Assembly: GCA_902768105.1 (NCBI GenBank)
Contig: CACXJZ010000006.1
Span: 1-61,198 of the forward strand
Source of the DNA: an uncultured Prevotellaceae bacterium
GTDB lineage: Bacteria; Bacteroidota; Bacteroidia; Bacteroidales; Bacteroidaceae
Direction of reading: 5' to 3'
Length of the DNA: 61,198 bases
The notes below the pieces were generated by a model. That model worked only from the letters and a program-made list of their open reading frames with translations, was not told where the DNA came from and made no database searches. Below, piece by piece: positions 25,005-33,870 of the stretch (the first letter of the stretch is position 1; each line of letters opens with the position of its first letter). A program made the translations under genes and the position numbers.

Positions 25005-25061
25005 GCCCGCAGCATGAGTGTTGACAAGATTGCCAGCACCACCTCTTCTGTCACTCTTTGA
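25005..25061 (+). pseudogene. Orphan 3' end of an ABC transporter gene; right copy of the 38-bp repeat
   Basis: Reads ARSMSVDKIASTTSSVTL and then a stop, against ARSMNVDKIASTTRPRPTP and stop at the end of the intact ABC gene at 3637-3696. The first 38 bases (25005-25042) match 3637-3674 at 35 positions; the tails differ. No further upstream similarity was seen. It looks like the displaced true end of the ABC gene, separated from it by the 21-kb block. Confidence 0.7.
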
Positions 25062-25077
25062 TCATTACTGTTTACTG

Positions 25078-25254
25078 TCAGAAGTCATCGTCCAAGAGGT
25101 CTGGCATTTCAGGGGCCATGGGCTCAACTTTTCCGCCACCGCCGTATCCTATACCGCCGTTGCCGTTAATGTCCGTGATACTATTGTTCAGAATCTGCTG
25201 GCTTATTCTGAACTCGACGACCTCCATCGTGGGTTTCACATAATTCTTTTTCAT
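25078..25254 (-). CDS. Short peptide, 58 residues, Gly-rich centre and acidic end
   Basis: ATG at 25254, TGA at 25078-25080. It begins MKKNYVKPTMEVVEFRISQQ, continues through an Asn/Gly-rich stretch (ITDINGNGGIGYGGGGK), and ends PDLLDDDF. There is no cleavable signal or membrane segment. Short proteins opening with MKK-Y-KP-EVVEF are common in Prevotella and Bacteroides genomes, often beside secreted proteins, but I know of no assigned function. It is the last gene after the three beta-helix surface protein genes, 65 bases beyond the third, and lies 16 bases from the ABC gene scrap. Confidence 0.7.
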   Translation of the reverse strand: MKKNYVKPTMEVVEFRISQQILNNSITDINGNGGIGYGGGGKVEPMAPEMPDLLDDDF

Positions 25255-25319
25255 ATCTTATGTTTTTAGTTATTTACATTTTTACATTCTTACATTTTTA
25301 CATTGTAACCTTTTTCCCG

Positions 25320-26114
25320 TTAACAGCCTTCGTTTAACGAGCGTGTCACATCATAAAACACATCATCGTCTGAAGTGAAGTATGCATAAGGTTCCCAATT
25401 GTTATAGGTGGTGTAATCACTGGTAAAGATGCCGGTAGTGCCTTCCAGGGTAATACCTATATTACTGATATTTGTATTACTTTCCTTGAAGCTGCCGGTC
25501 ACGGTGATGACCGTGCCAGTCGCCAAATAGAGATTGTCGGTCGAACCGCCGGCAGTGTTGCCGGTCACGGTGTTCTTACCCTGTATCTTCAGCGTTCCTG
25601 CGTTGTAGATGCCACCGCCGCCAGGATTATTCGTATGGTTGTTGCTGGTATTGCCCGTAACGGTACACCCCGCCATGGTTAGCGTACAACCGCTTTTGTT
25701 CACGACACCGCCGCCACGGTCATCTGCAACATTACCCGTAATGATGACGTTCGTCAGGTTCGTAGTACCTTCGTTGTTGATACCGCCGCCAGCACCTCCC
25801 CAACCGCCTTTCACGGTACCACCGTTCAGGTTGAGCGTCGAGCCCTCGCGCACAGTAAACACCTGACCGGCACCGCTTGGGCGCCCCGTCAACTTGCGGT
25901 CCAGCGTGTGGTTGTTCATGTTGATGGTCACCGTTCTGTTGTTTGAGATGTTGAGCGTACTATTGCTGAGTTCTATGTCAGCCGTCACGGTGATGTTTGC
26001 ACCGTCAATTTGTATTGCAGCACGCAGTTCAGCGTCTGTTCCAACGTTGTAGTCCGTTGCCCATGCAGTCATCGTGCTCAGCAGGGCAGTCATCAGTAAT
26101 AGTTTCTTTTTCAT
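25320..26114 (-). CDS. Short beta-helix surface protein (paralogue of next two), no C-terminal tail
   Basis: 264 residues. Signal peptide MKKKLLLMTALLSTMTAWA, then YNVGTDAELRAAIQIDGANI, the same opening as its neighbour, followed by imperfect parallel beta-helix repeats (GGGINNEGTTNLTNVIITGN, GGGVVNKSG, GGGIYNAGTLKIQG). It ends near SLNEGC and lacks the GRKLSGKPTQKGVYI tail of its neighbours, so either it is not a type IX cargo or it has lost its end. It starts only 3 bases after the neighbour's stop, and is clearly in the same operon. The sequence is much like the first 250 residues of the neighbour, suggesting a tandem duplication. Confidence 0.85.
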   Translation of the reverse strand: MKKKLLLMTALLSTMTAWATDYNVGTDAELRAAIQIDGANITVTADIELSNSTLNISNNRTVTINMNNHTLDRKLTGRPSGAGQVFTVREGSTLNLNGGTVKGGWGGAGGGINNEGTTNLTNVIITGNVADDRGGGVVNKSGCTLTMAGCTVTGNTSNNHTNNPGGGGIYNAGTLKIQGKNTVTGNTAGGSTDNLYLATGTVITVTGSFKESNTNISNIGITLEGTTGIFTSDYTTYNNWEPYAYFTSDDDVFYDVTRSLNEGC

Positions 26115-26117
26115 AGT

Positions 26118-29100
26118 TTATTTGATTACGACTTTTATACCATTATTTATATATACACCCTTCTGCGTCGGCTTTCCCGAGAGCTTACGCCCATCTATGG
26201 TGTACCATCTCTCATCTCTGTTTGTAGAGGGGTTGGTAGAGAGGCTCATTCCAGTAGTATTACTATCCTCAAAGTTCATCACAAACTCTCGCATACCTGC
26301 TGGAGAATCGGTAAGGTCTATCAGGAAGTAACTGCGGAAAGCATTGATGGTCATTGCCTGACTGGGGTAGTAGAATTTATTGTCTGGACCGAGATAGAGC
26401 AGACTCTTATCCTCACCGGCAATGTCCTTAGGACTATAGATTCCCGTAAAGGTCACCTTTGCGTCCTCGCTCGTGACGTCATGCTGTACATTGTCTATGG
26501 TAATGCCGCTGAAGACGGGGTTCACGATGTCGTCGTTCTTCAGCCACTTCACCAGATAGGGTGTTCCGGCATAAATATTGCCGGTATTGATAAAGTAGAG
26601 GTACAAGGTACCGTCGTCGGCGAGACTGGTCTGATGGCGTCCTTCAGCGTACTCTGTGTGACGATTGTTCCCACTGTCATACCAGCCCTTGGTGTCCAAA
26701 TCGATGACTGATGCGCCTTCGAAGATAGTACCGTCATAGTCATTGATGGTGAACGGCAGGCAGAGCGTGTTCCAGTTGCCGTCTCTCACCAGTGTGCGTC
26801 CGCTAAGGGTGAAGGTTCTGTCGGCTACTCCGTTCCAGTGTTCCAGGACGCTGCTGTTGTCGCCATCGTTGGCTAAGCTGATGAGGTGACAGTCGCACTC
26901 GCCATAGCTGCCGAAGTCGTGCGGCTGGGCAGTGGTAGTGGTAGTACAGTAAGTACATGCCACAGAGTGGCTGTTGCCGTCGATGATGGTATAACCGGCA
27001 CCGCTATGTGGACAAGGTGTGATGCTTGCCTGCGTGCGATACCAGCAGTGGTCCACACGCGAAGTTGCCACGTAGGGACCATCGGTACCGTCACCACTGA
27101 GCACCATCAAGCCGTCGCCAATGGTCAGCGAGCCGTAGTCATTGCTACCGGTGCCCGGACCGATAGCTCGGAGACCTTCGTCATTCTTTCCTGCCTTGGC
27201 AATGACCGTACCGCCTTTGATGGTGACGTTGGCACCCTTGCCGCTCTGTCCGCCACCGATGCCGGCGCCGTATTCCCAGCCGCCCTGAGCATAGACATAG
27301 CCGCCGTTGATGGTAACAGTACCGCCGTCGCCGCCCTCACCGCCACCGATGCCTGCAGCATCAGTACCGCCGTAGGCTTCTACGTGTCCGCCGTTGATGG
27401 TAAGGTCTGCACCGTTCATGCTGTCGCCGCCACCGATGCCGGCGCCGTAGTCTCCGCCATGAGCCTTGACGACACCTCCGTCAATGATAATCGTACCGGC
27501 AGCCTTATCGCCACCGTTCTGGCCGCATCCGATACCTGCCGTTTCGCCGTTGGTGGTTGCTGTGATGGTGCCGCCGTAGATATGCAAATCGCCACCTTGA
27601 CAACCCATACCGCCGCCGATGCCGGCACCGCCGTTAGCATTAAGATCAGGCATATTGTCACTGCCTATCGCTTGAATGGTGCCGCCATAAATACTGATGT
27701 TACCGTAATATATGCTTCCCACGCCACCGCCAATGCCGGCAGCTCCGTGTATGGATTCCGCTTTGATCTTACCGCCATATATTTTAATATTGCCTATGTT
27801 TTTGAACCTTCCTCCAATGGCAGAACCACCGTCATGACAAAACAGGTCGAGGTCACCACCGTGTATTTCTATGTTGCCGCCATTAAGATTGGTATCGCTA
27901 TCGTTATTGCCGCCAATACATCCTGTAGCGCCATCTTCTGTACGGCGTATCTTGCCCATGTTCACCTCTGTACACTGGTTGTGGATATATACGGTGTGCC
28001 CCTCCGTCACCCTTAACTCGTCGCCCAGGATAAGCTGGCTCTGGTCGCAAAGAATGATATGCACGTTAGGACCGTCAACGAATAACGAAAAGACTTCCAC
28101 CTGGTCGTTCACCACGTAGAACTCGTGGAGTTCAGAATTCTCGGTTCCGAGATGCACCACAGCGTCCGATGTCGTTGTCAGCACCTTGTACTGCGTCTCG
28201 CTGGTGGGCGTAGCGTTATTGTCTATCCTTTCCGTCAGATACTTGAAAGTAGCGGTCACCTCCTTATGCTCGTCGTCCCAAGCGCGTTCTACGTAGTAGA
28301 TGACGTCGTCGGGGATATTCTTTATCATATAACCCTCGTTGTTGTTACTGAGGGTAATCGTCATGATATCCGGCATATCGGGATGGAAGATGCTGGTGAT
28401 ATCGGCATCGGGGTTCTGGGTCTTGAACTCCTTCGTAAACTCATAGGGCGGTATTTCCAGTGTGACACCGATGTTGCTGCCGGTGAGGTCGCCTGTGACA
28501 TAGACGTACTTACGGTGATCCAGAAAGAGGTTATCCGACAGTCCACCGCAACCCGTATTGTCGGTCACGGTCACTACACCCTCCATACGGAGTCCTTCGT
28601 GACCAGGGTCGCCATAGACATTACTGCCGTAGATGCCGCCGCCTTTACCCTCTGCGTGGTTGCCTGTGATGGTACAGCCGTTGATGATGAGCACGGAAAC
28701 TTCTTTTCCCTCCACACGACCATCCCAGATGCCGCCACCATTCAATTGGGCACGGTTACCGCTGATGATGCAGTCGTTGAGCGTTATCGTACCGTAGTTG
28801 CAGAGACCACCGCCGCCTTTCTCCTTGGCTTCGTTGCCGGTGATAGAAACGTTGGTGAGCGTCGCCGTAGCACCGCTGTAGTTGAAGATTCCACCGCCAC
28901 CTTTCAGGTCGATACCGTCTCTGCTGGTGTTGCCGGTGATACTGCCGCCCGTCATCGTCAGCGTGCCGTGGTTCGAGATGCCGCCGCCACGGTCGTCGGC
29001 CGTGTTACCCGTAATGTTGACATTTGTCAGCGTTACGGTACCTCCCTCGTTGAGAAGACCACCGCCGTCGCCGCCATAGCCGCCAGTCAAGGTGCCGTTA

Positions 29101-29396
29101 CTGAGGTTCAGCGTAGCACCGTTGCGCACGGTGATGACCTGGCCGCCGTTTTCTCCGCGCAACGTTAGCCGGCGGTTCAGCGTGTAGCCGCCGAGGTCGA
29201 TGGTCACAGTCCTACCACTTTCGATACTCAGCGTAATGTTGCTAAGGTCTATGTCAGCCGTCACGATGATGTTAGCACCGTCATTTTGTATTGCAGTACG
29301 CAGTTCAGCGTCCGTGCCAACGTTGTAGTCCGTTGCCCACGTTGTCGTGGTGCACAGCATAACTGTCAACAAAGTAAATAGTCTAGTTGTTTTCAT
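26118..29396 (-). CDS. Large beta-helix adhesin-like surface protein with secretion-tail-like C-terminus
   Basis: 1092 residues. Signal peptide to about residue 21, an N-terminal beta-helix of GGG-(I/L)xN and T-x-TGN repeats (about 25-300), then a region with about ten GAGIGGG repeats of roughly 25 residues (INGGYVYAQGGWEYGAGIGG type, about 540-790), a beta-sandwich-like region, and a C-terminal tail with GRKLSGKPTQKGVYINNG then KVVIK. Such tails resemble type IX sorting domains, so export to the surface is inferred; PorX- and PorW-like genes lie 25-30 kb away. The role may be adhesion or glycan binding; no catalytic motif was seen. It shares long near-identical stretches with the flanking paralogues. 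Confidence 0.85.
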   Translation of the reverse strand: MKTTRLFTLLTVMLCTTTTWATDYNVGTDAELRTAIQNDGANIIVTADIDLSNITLSIESGRTVTIDLGGYTLNRRLTLRGENGGQVITVRNGATLNLSNGTLTGGYGGDGGGLLNEGGTVTLTNVNITGNTADDRGGGISNHGTLTMTGGSITGNTSRDGIDLKGGGGIFNYSGATATLTNVSITGNEAKEKGGGGLCNYGTITLNDCIISGNRAQLNGGGIWDGRVEGKEVSVLIINGCTITGNHAEGKGGGIYGSNVYGDPGHEGLRMEGVVTVTDNTGCGGLSDNLFLDHRKYVYVTGDLTGSNIGVTLEIPPYEFTKEFKTQNPDADITSIFHPDMPDIMTITLSNNNEGYMIKNIPDDVIYYVERAWDDEHKEVTATFKYLTERIDNNATPTSETQYKVLTTTSDAVVHLGTENSELHEFYVVNDQVEVFSLFVDGPNVHIILCDQSQLILGDELRVTEGHTVYIHNQCTEVNMGKIRRTEDGATGCIGGNNDSDTNLNGGNIEIHGGDLDLFCHDGGSAIGGRFKNIGNIKIYGGKIKAESIHGAAGIGGGVGSIYYGNISIYGGTIQAIGSDNMPDLNANGGAGIGGGMGCQGGDLHIYGGTITATTNGETAGIGCGQNGGDKAAGTIIIDGGVVKAHGGDYGAGIGGGDSMNGADLTINGGHVEAYGGTDAAGIGGGEGGDGGTVTINGGYVYAQGGWEYGAGIGGGQSGKGANVTIKGGTVIAKAGKNDEGLRAIGPGTGSNDYGSLTIGDGLMVLSGDGTDGPYVATSRVDHCWYRTQASITPCPHSGAGYTIIDGNSHSVACTYCTTTTTAQPHDFGSYGECDCHLISLANDGDNSSVLEHWNGVADRTFTLSGRTLVRDGNWNTLCLPFTINDYDGTIFEGASVIDLDTKGWYDSGNNRHTEYAEGRHQTSLADDGTLYLYFINTGNIYAGTPYLVKWLKNDDIVNPVFSGITIDNVQHDVTSEDAKVTFTGIYSPKDIAGEDKSLLYLGPDNKFYYPSQAMTINAFRSYFLIDLTDSPAGMREFVMNFEDSNTTGMSLSTNPSTNRDERWYTIDGRKLSGKPTQKGVYINNGIKVVIK

Positions 29397-29469
29397 TTTA
29401 CAAGTTCTTGCGCTCCTTACAGTGCTCAGTCGAACAGAGTTCAGAGTTGTTCTTAATGGGACAATATGG

Positions 29470-32400
29470 TTATTTTATCACTCGTTTTTTACCGTTCAGG
29501 ATATACACACCCTTCTTCGTCGGCTTGCCGCTGAGTTTACGACCCTGCAGATCGTACCAGTTTTCACTCCCCTCGCCCTTTGGAGAGGGGCTGGGGGTGA
29601 GGCTTATTCCCGTTGTCTCGACGCTGTCAAAATTCATCACGAACTCGCGGATGTTGCTTGTCTGGTCAGTCGGGTCGCCGGCCTCGATGCCCTGCAGACG
29701 GAAGTGGCCGCGACAGGAGCCGATGGTCATTGCCTGATCGGGGTAGTATAGTGTGTTGTCTGGACCGAGATATAGCAGGTTTTTCCTCTCCATACCGATA
29801 AACATGGGCGAGTAGGCTCCGGCGAAGGTAATCTTCGTACCTTCGGGAGCACCCGTAGTCATTGTCTTCACAGGATTGAGGGCGGTATTGATGATAGCGC
29901 CATTGAACACGGGGTCAGTGATGTCCTCCTGCGTTGTTTCCCACTTGACGATATAAGGCTTTCCCGCTTCGATGCTTGTCACGTTGTCACTGAAGTTGAG
30001 CGTCAGCGTACCATTATCGAATGAGGTAGATGAGAGCGTCTTCACCGTGGCACCTTCGAGAGGTGAACCGTCAAATGCATTGACGTTGAACGGCAGACAC
30101 AGCGTGTTCCAGCGGCCGTCGCGGTAAAGCGTGCGATCCTTGAGGGTGACGTCTTGTGCCTGCTTGCCGTTGTAGCGTGCGAGCATTTCACCGTTGTGGG
30201 CTGCGTTAGCAAGCGTGAGGTGGATATAGTCGTAGCGTGCTGCGAAACTCACGTCTGCATCGACGGTATATTCCGTGCCTGCAGCCACCAGCGACTCGCC
30301 TTCCTGCTTGACGATGGACTCCTGCGCAGCAGGTGCTCCCACGTGCCATCCGGCAAAGGTCAGATTGTCTGGAACGTTGTCGTCAGAGGCTGTGGGCAGC
30401 GTGATGGTTTGGCCCTTGATATACTTAAAAACCGTCGGTTCGCCATATCCCTCATTGCCGGGCAGGTAGTAGCTGACGGTGTGGGTCTCTTCAGTCAGCG
30501 TTACACCACAGACCGTGCAGACATTGTTTACGAAGGTGTGCTGCTCGGCAGGGAATACGGTGGTGCAGTAGGCACACTGCGGAGTATGTGTGTCGTCCAG
30601 TCCAGAGCCGCTGACGGTATAGGTAATGCTGGCGTGGGTACATGGTTCCAGACGGGCCTGTGTGTGATGCCAGCAATAGTCTTTTCTTTCGGCTGCGGGG
30701 AAGGGACCTTCGCCGCAGTCCCAGCTACTGACCATCAAACCGTCGCCAATGGTCAGCGAGCCGTAGTCGTCGCTACCGCCCCCCGGACCGATGCCTCTCA
30801 TACCAGGACCTCCCAGAGTTCCTGACTTGGCGATGACCGTACCACCGGTGATGGTGATGTTACCGCCGTTGCCATCCTCGCCGCCACCGATGCCGGCGCC
30901 GTATTCATGGCCGCCCTCGGCATAGACATAGCCGCCAGTGATGGTAATGGTACCGGCGTTGCCGCCCTCGCCGCCGCCGATGCCCGCAGCATCCTCGCCG
31001 CCGTAGGCATAGACCTCGCCGCCGTTGATTTCAACCTTATAGCCGTCCACGCCGTCACCGCCACCGATGCCAGCGCTATAGTTTTGACCATATGCTTCCA
31101 CATGGCCGCCGTCGATGATGATGGTGCCGGCACAGTCCGACCACTGGCTGGCACCAATGCCGGCGGCTTCAGTATGGCCTATGGCAGTGATATCGCCACC
31201 ATAGATATGCAAGGTCCCCTTCTTGGTGCCGTAAGCACCTCCAATGCCGGGTCCGCCATCGAAAACATACACGGTACCGTATTTACTCCAATACCCACCT
31301 TCTGCGTGGATAGTGCCACCGTAAATATTGATGGTTCCGTAGTCCTCCCCTTCATCTCTGGCACCGATGCCTGCGGCGACAGAATGTCCGTATGCCTGTA
31401 TATTTCCGCTATAGATGCTCACAGTGACACCAGATCCACCACCGATGCCCGCATATTTTACAGAACCTTTTGCATAAATATCACCACCATGAAACGCGAG
31501 GGAAGAACCGCCTATAGCGAAAAATTCCGAATACATTGTCGTATGGGTTCCATCAGCGTGAACCTTACCCAAGTCACCGCCACCTTCTTCAGCATAAAAA
31601 CTTATCAGACTTCCGGGTGAAAAATCATCATAGTAGATATTTGTCACATTCAGTGACGAATTGTCGGCCAAGAGGAAATCCACCGAACCGGAACCTTCGA
31701 TGCGGAGTATGCCGTCTATGGTCACATCGCCACGCACGAGGTACTTGCCACCGGTGATTTCAAGAAAGCTGCTACTACTCTCGAGGACGGTATATTCACC
31801 TGGATTCCATTGTTTCCGGGTGCTTACTACTTTTTTGTTCACAGCGTCCCACGACCGCTCGATGTACGAGATTGCCGACGGGGCTTCGTTTACCAGGCAG
31901 GCCTCGTTGTTCGCGTCATAGCCCGTTTGCCATTGCGGTGCTAAATCGGGAGAAAAGATATTTGAGGGATGGGCGGTGTTATGATCAGGATAGCCGGAAG
32001 TGAAGGTACCGGGTTTCCGCATACATACACCGATGAAGCTGCCTGTGAGCGCACCGGTCACCGTGACGACCTTGTCAGAATACAAGTACAGGTTGTCTTT
32101 GAGACCACTCGAACGCAGGTTGTCTTCCACCCTGATGGTGCCTTGCATGCTCAGCGTACCCTCCTGCCAGATGCCGCCGCCGTGGGTGCCTGCCGTATTG
32201 CCGGTGATGGAGCCGCCGTCGATGGTCAGCGTACCGAAATTGCAGATGCCGCCACCGCCGTAGTACGTTACCGTGTTGCCGGTGATGGTGACATTCGTGA
32301 GCGTTGCCGTAGCTCCTTCGTAGTTGAAGAGACCACCGCCGCCCTTAGGGTCGGTACCATCTCTGCTGATGTTGCCGGTAAGACTGCCGCCCGTCATGGT

Positions 32401-33714
32401 CAGCGTGCCTTGGTTCGAGATACCGCCGCCACGGTCGTCTGCTGTGTTACCCGTGATGTTGACGTTCGTCAGCGTCACCGTACCGCCCTCGTTGCAGAGA
32501 CCGCCGCCGTTGCCGCCCCAGCCGCCTTTCAGCGTGCCGTTGCTAAGGTTCAGCGTAGCGCCCTTGCGCACCGTGATAACCTGACCGGCATTGCCGCGTT
32601 GTGTCAGACCGCGATCCAGCGCGTGCCCATCCATATCGAGGGTTATTGTCCTTTCTGCTGTGATTTCAAGCAGAGCAGCCAATGGGATGTCGTTAGCCAT
32701 TTTGATGTTGGCATTTTCTGTTTTTACTGCTGTTCGAAGCTCGTCTTCCGTCGTGACGGTGATGAGCTTTCCAAAGAAATTGGCTTCTTCGCCTTTAAGC
32801 ACAATCTGGTATGCCTCGTCTTCCGCCTTGAAGATGTCGGCAGGGTCAACGCCACTATTATAGGTGGAATAGCCACTGGTGAAGACACCTGGCTTTTCCA
32901 TAATGATGCCGACGTTGCTACCCGTCAGACTGCTGGTGACGGTAACGACTGCGTCTGTTTTCAGGAACAGATTATTCGTCACGCTGTTGGCTGTTGTGTT
33001 GCCCGTTACGGTTATTACACCCTGCATTTTCAGCGTACCTTTATTCCAGATGCCGCCGCCGTTCATCTTGCAGGAATTGCCGGTGACGGTACATCCGTCG
33101 AGTGTCATCGTGCCGTAGTTGCAGATGCCTCCGCCGCCCGTCACATTGACCGTGTTGCCGGTGATGGTGACGTTCGTGAGCGTTGCCGTAGCACCTTCAC
33201 TGTTCATGATGCCGCCACCCTTAGGGTCAGTACCGTCGTTGCTGATATTGTTGGTGATAGAGCCGCCCGTCATGGTCAGCGTACCATGATTGCTGATGCC
33301 GCCTCCACGGTCGTCCGCCGTATTACCCGTGATGTTGACGTTTGTCAGCGTCACGATACCTCCTTCGTTGAGAAGGCCTCCGCCGTCGCCGCCCCAGCCA
33401 CCTTGCAGCGTGCCGTTCTTAAGAATGAGCGTAGCACCGTTGCGCACGGTGATGACTTGTCCGCCGTTATCACCTCGTTGCGTAAGTTTGCGGTCCAGCG
33501 CGTAGCCACCAAGATTGATGGTCACCGTTCTGTTGTTGGTGATTTCCAGCGTACTGTTACTGAGGTCGATATCAGCCGTCAATGTGATGTTTGCATTGTT
33601 GTTCTGTATCGCTGTGCGCAGTCCTTCGTCCGTTGAAACACTGGTCTGCGCCCAAGTCGCTGTAGCGCATGTCAGCGCTACTAGCAGGCAATATAACTTT
33701 TGTTTGTTCATCAT
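29470..33714 (-). CDS. Giant beta-helix adhesin-like surface protein with duplicated N-terminal half
   Basis: 1414 residues. Signal peptide (MMNKQKLYCLLVALTCATATWA), then two consecutive copies of the DEGLRTAIQ/DELRTAV beta-helix unit (about 25-330 and 335-640), a region of GAGIGGG/AAGIGGG repeats, an InlB-like repeat (about 1100-1170, FKYIKGQTITLPTASDDNVP), and a C-terminal tail (GRKLSGKPTKKGVYILNG) like type IX cargo. The linker before the tail, SLTPSPSPKGEGSEN, is a repeat-derived insertion. First gene of the adhesin operon, with its own promoter and a repeated upstream site. Function inferred as surface adhesion; no enzyme motif seen. Confidence 0.85.
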   Translation of the reverse strand: MMNKQKLYCLLVALTCATATWAQTSVSTDEGLRTAIQNNNANITLTADIDLSNSTLEITNNRTVTINLGGYALDRKLTQRGDNGGQVITVRNGATLILKNGTLQGGWGGDGGGLLNEGGIVTLTNVNITGNTADDRGGGISNHGTLTMTGGSITNNISNDGTDPKGGGIMNSEGATATLTNVTITGNTVNVTGGGGICNYGTMTLDGCTVTGNSCKMNGGGIWNKGTLKMQGVITVTGNTTANSVTNNLFLKTDAVVTVTSSLTGSNVGIIMEKPGVFTSGYSTYNSGVDPADIFKAEDEAYQIVLKGEEANFFGKLITVTTEDELRTAVKTENANIKMANDIPLAALLEITAERTITLDMDGHALDRGLTQRGNAGQVITVRKGATLNLSNGTLKGGWGGNGGGLCNEGGTVTLTNVNITGNTADDRGGGISNQGTLTMTGGSLTGNISRDGTDPKGGGGLFNYEGATATLTNVTITGNTVTYYGGGGICNFGTLTIDGGSITGNTAGTHGGGIWQEGTLSMQGTIRVEDNLRSSGLKDNLYLYSDKVVTVTGALTGSFIGVCMRKPGTFTSGYPDHNTAHPSNIFSPDLAPQWQTGYDANNEACLVNEAPSAISYIERSWDAVNKKVVSTRKQWNPGEYTVLESSSSFLEITGGKYLVRGDVTIDGILRIEGSGSVDFLLADNSSLNVTNIYYDDFSPGSLISFYAEEGGGDLGKVHADGTHTTMYSEFFAIGGSSLAFHGGDIYAKGSVKYAGIGGGSGVTVSIYSGNIQAYGHSVAAGIGARDEGEDYGTINIYGGTIHAEGGYWSKYGTVYVFDGGPGIGGAYGTKKGTLHIYGGDITAIGHTEAAGIGASQWSDCAGTIIIDGGHVEAYGQNYSAGIGGGDGVDGYKVEINGGEVYAYGGEDAAGIGGGEGGNAGTITITGGYVYAEGGHEYGAGIGGGEDGNGGNITITGGTVIAKSGTLGGPGMRGIGPGGGSDDYGSLTIGDGLMVSSWDCGEGPFPAAERKDYCWHHTQARLEPCTHASITYTVSGSGLDDTHTPQCAYCTTVFPAEQHTFVNNVCTVCGVTLTEETHTVSYYLPGNEGYGEPTVFKYIKGQTITLPTASDDNVPDNLTFAGWHVGAPAAQESIVKQEGESLVAAGTEYTVDADVSFAARYDYIHLTLANAAHNGEMLARYNGKQAQDVTLKDRTLYRDGRWNTLCLPFNVNAFDGSPLEGATVKTLSSTSFDNGTLTLNFSDNVTSIEAGKPYIVKWETTQEDITDPVFNGAIINTALNPVKTMTTGAPEGTKITFAGAYSPMFIGMERKNLLYLGPDNTLYYPDQAMTIGSCRGHFRLQGIEAGDPTDQTSNIREFVMNFDSVETTGISLTPSPSPKGEGSENWYDLQGRKLSGKPTKKGVYILNGKKRVIK

Positions 33715-33745
33715 TTAGGTTTTGCGTTATTATGTATTATTGTTG

Positions 33746-33753
33746 CAAAAGTA
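33746..33753 (-). promoter_or_regulatory. -7 element of the adhesin operon promoter
   Basis: The minus strand reads TACTTTTG, matching TAnnTTTG, 32 bases before the adhesin start. The -33 zone falls in an A/T run and has no clear TTTG at 19-21 bases, which fits activation from the repeats at 33799-33832. Confidence 0.6.
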
Positions 33754-33791
33754 CAAAAAAAAATGCTCAAACCATAAAGATTCAAGCATTT
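33754..33791 (-). terminator. Rho-independent terminator after the GH3 gene
   Basis: On the minus strand AAATGCTTGAA (33791-33781) pairs with TTTGAGCATTT (33771-33761), 11 pairs including two G-U, followed by a T run. It separates the CCA/GH9/GH3 operon from the adhesin promoter just beyond. Confidence 0.65.
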
Positions 33792-33798
33792 TTTTTCA

Positions 33799-33832
33799 TT
33801 TTCGGACAAAAACGATAGGTTTTCGGACAAAA
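33799..33832. promoter_or_regulatory. Two 13-bp direct repeats 21 bp apart upstream of the adhesin operon
   Basis: TTTTCGGACAAAA occurs at 33799-33811 and 33820-33832, a period of two helical turns. The pair lies about 46-79 bases upstream of the adhesin -7 element, an activator position. Direct repeats at this spacing are typical of LytTR-type regulators. Confidence 0.5.
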
Positions 33833-33870
33833 TCGTAAGGTCAGAAATCGCTTAATGTTTATTTTGTCGT

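Noticed and set aside
25078-25254. Bacteriocin or double-Gly leader peptide
   Set aside because: The Gly-rich centre is not a leader cleavage site and no peptidase-containing transporter or immunity gene is adjacent.
31969-33636. 555-residue plus-strand open frame
   Set aside because: Antisense shadow of the beta-helix adhesin gene; translation is composition-driven with no domain and no promoter. The minus frame has a signal peptide, repeats and a tail.
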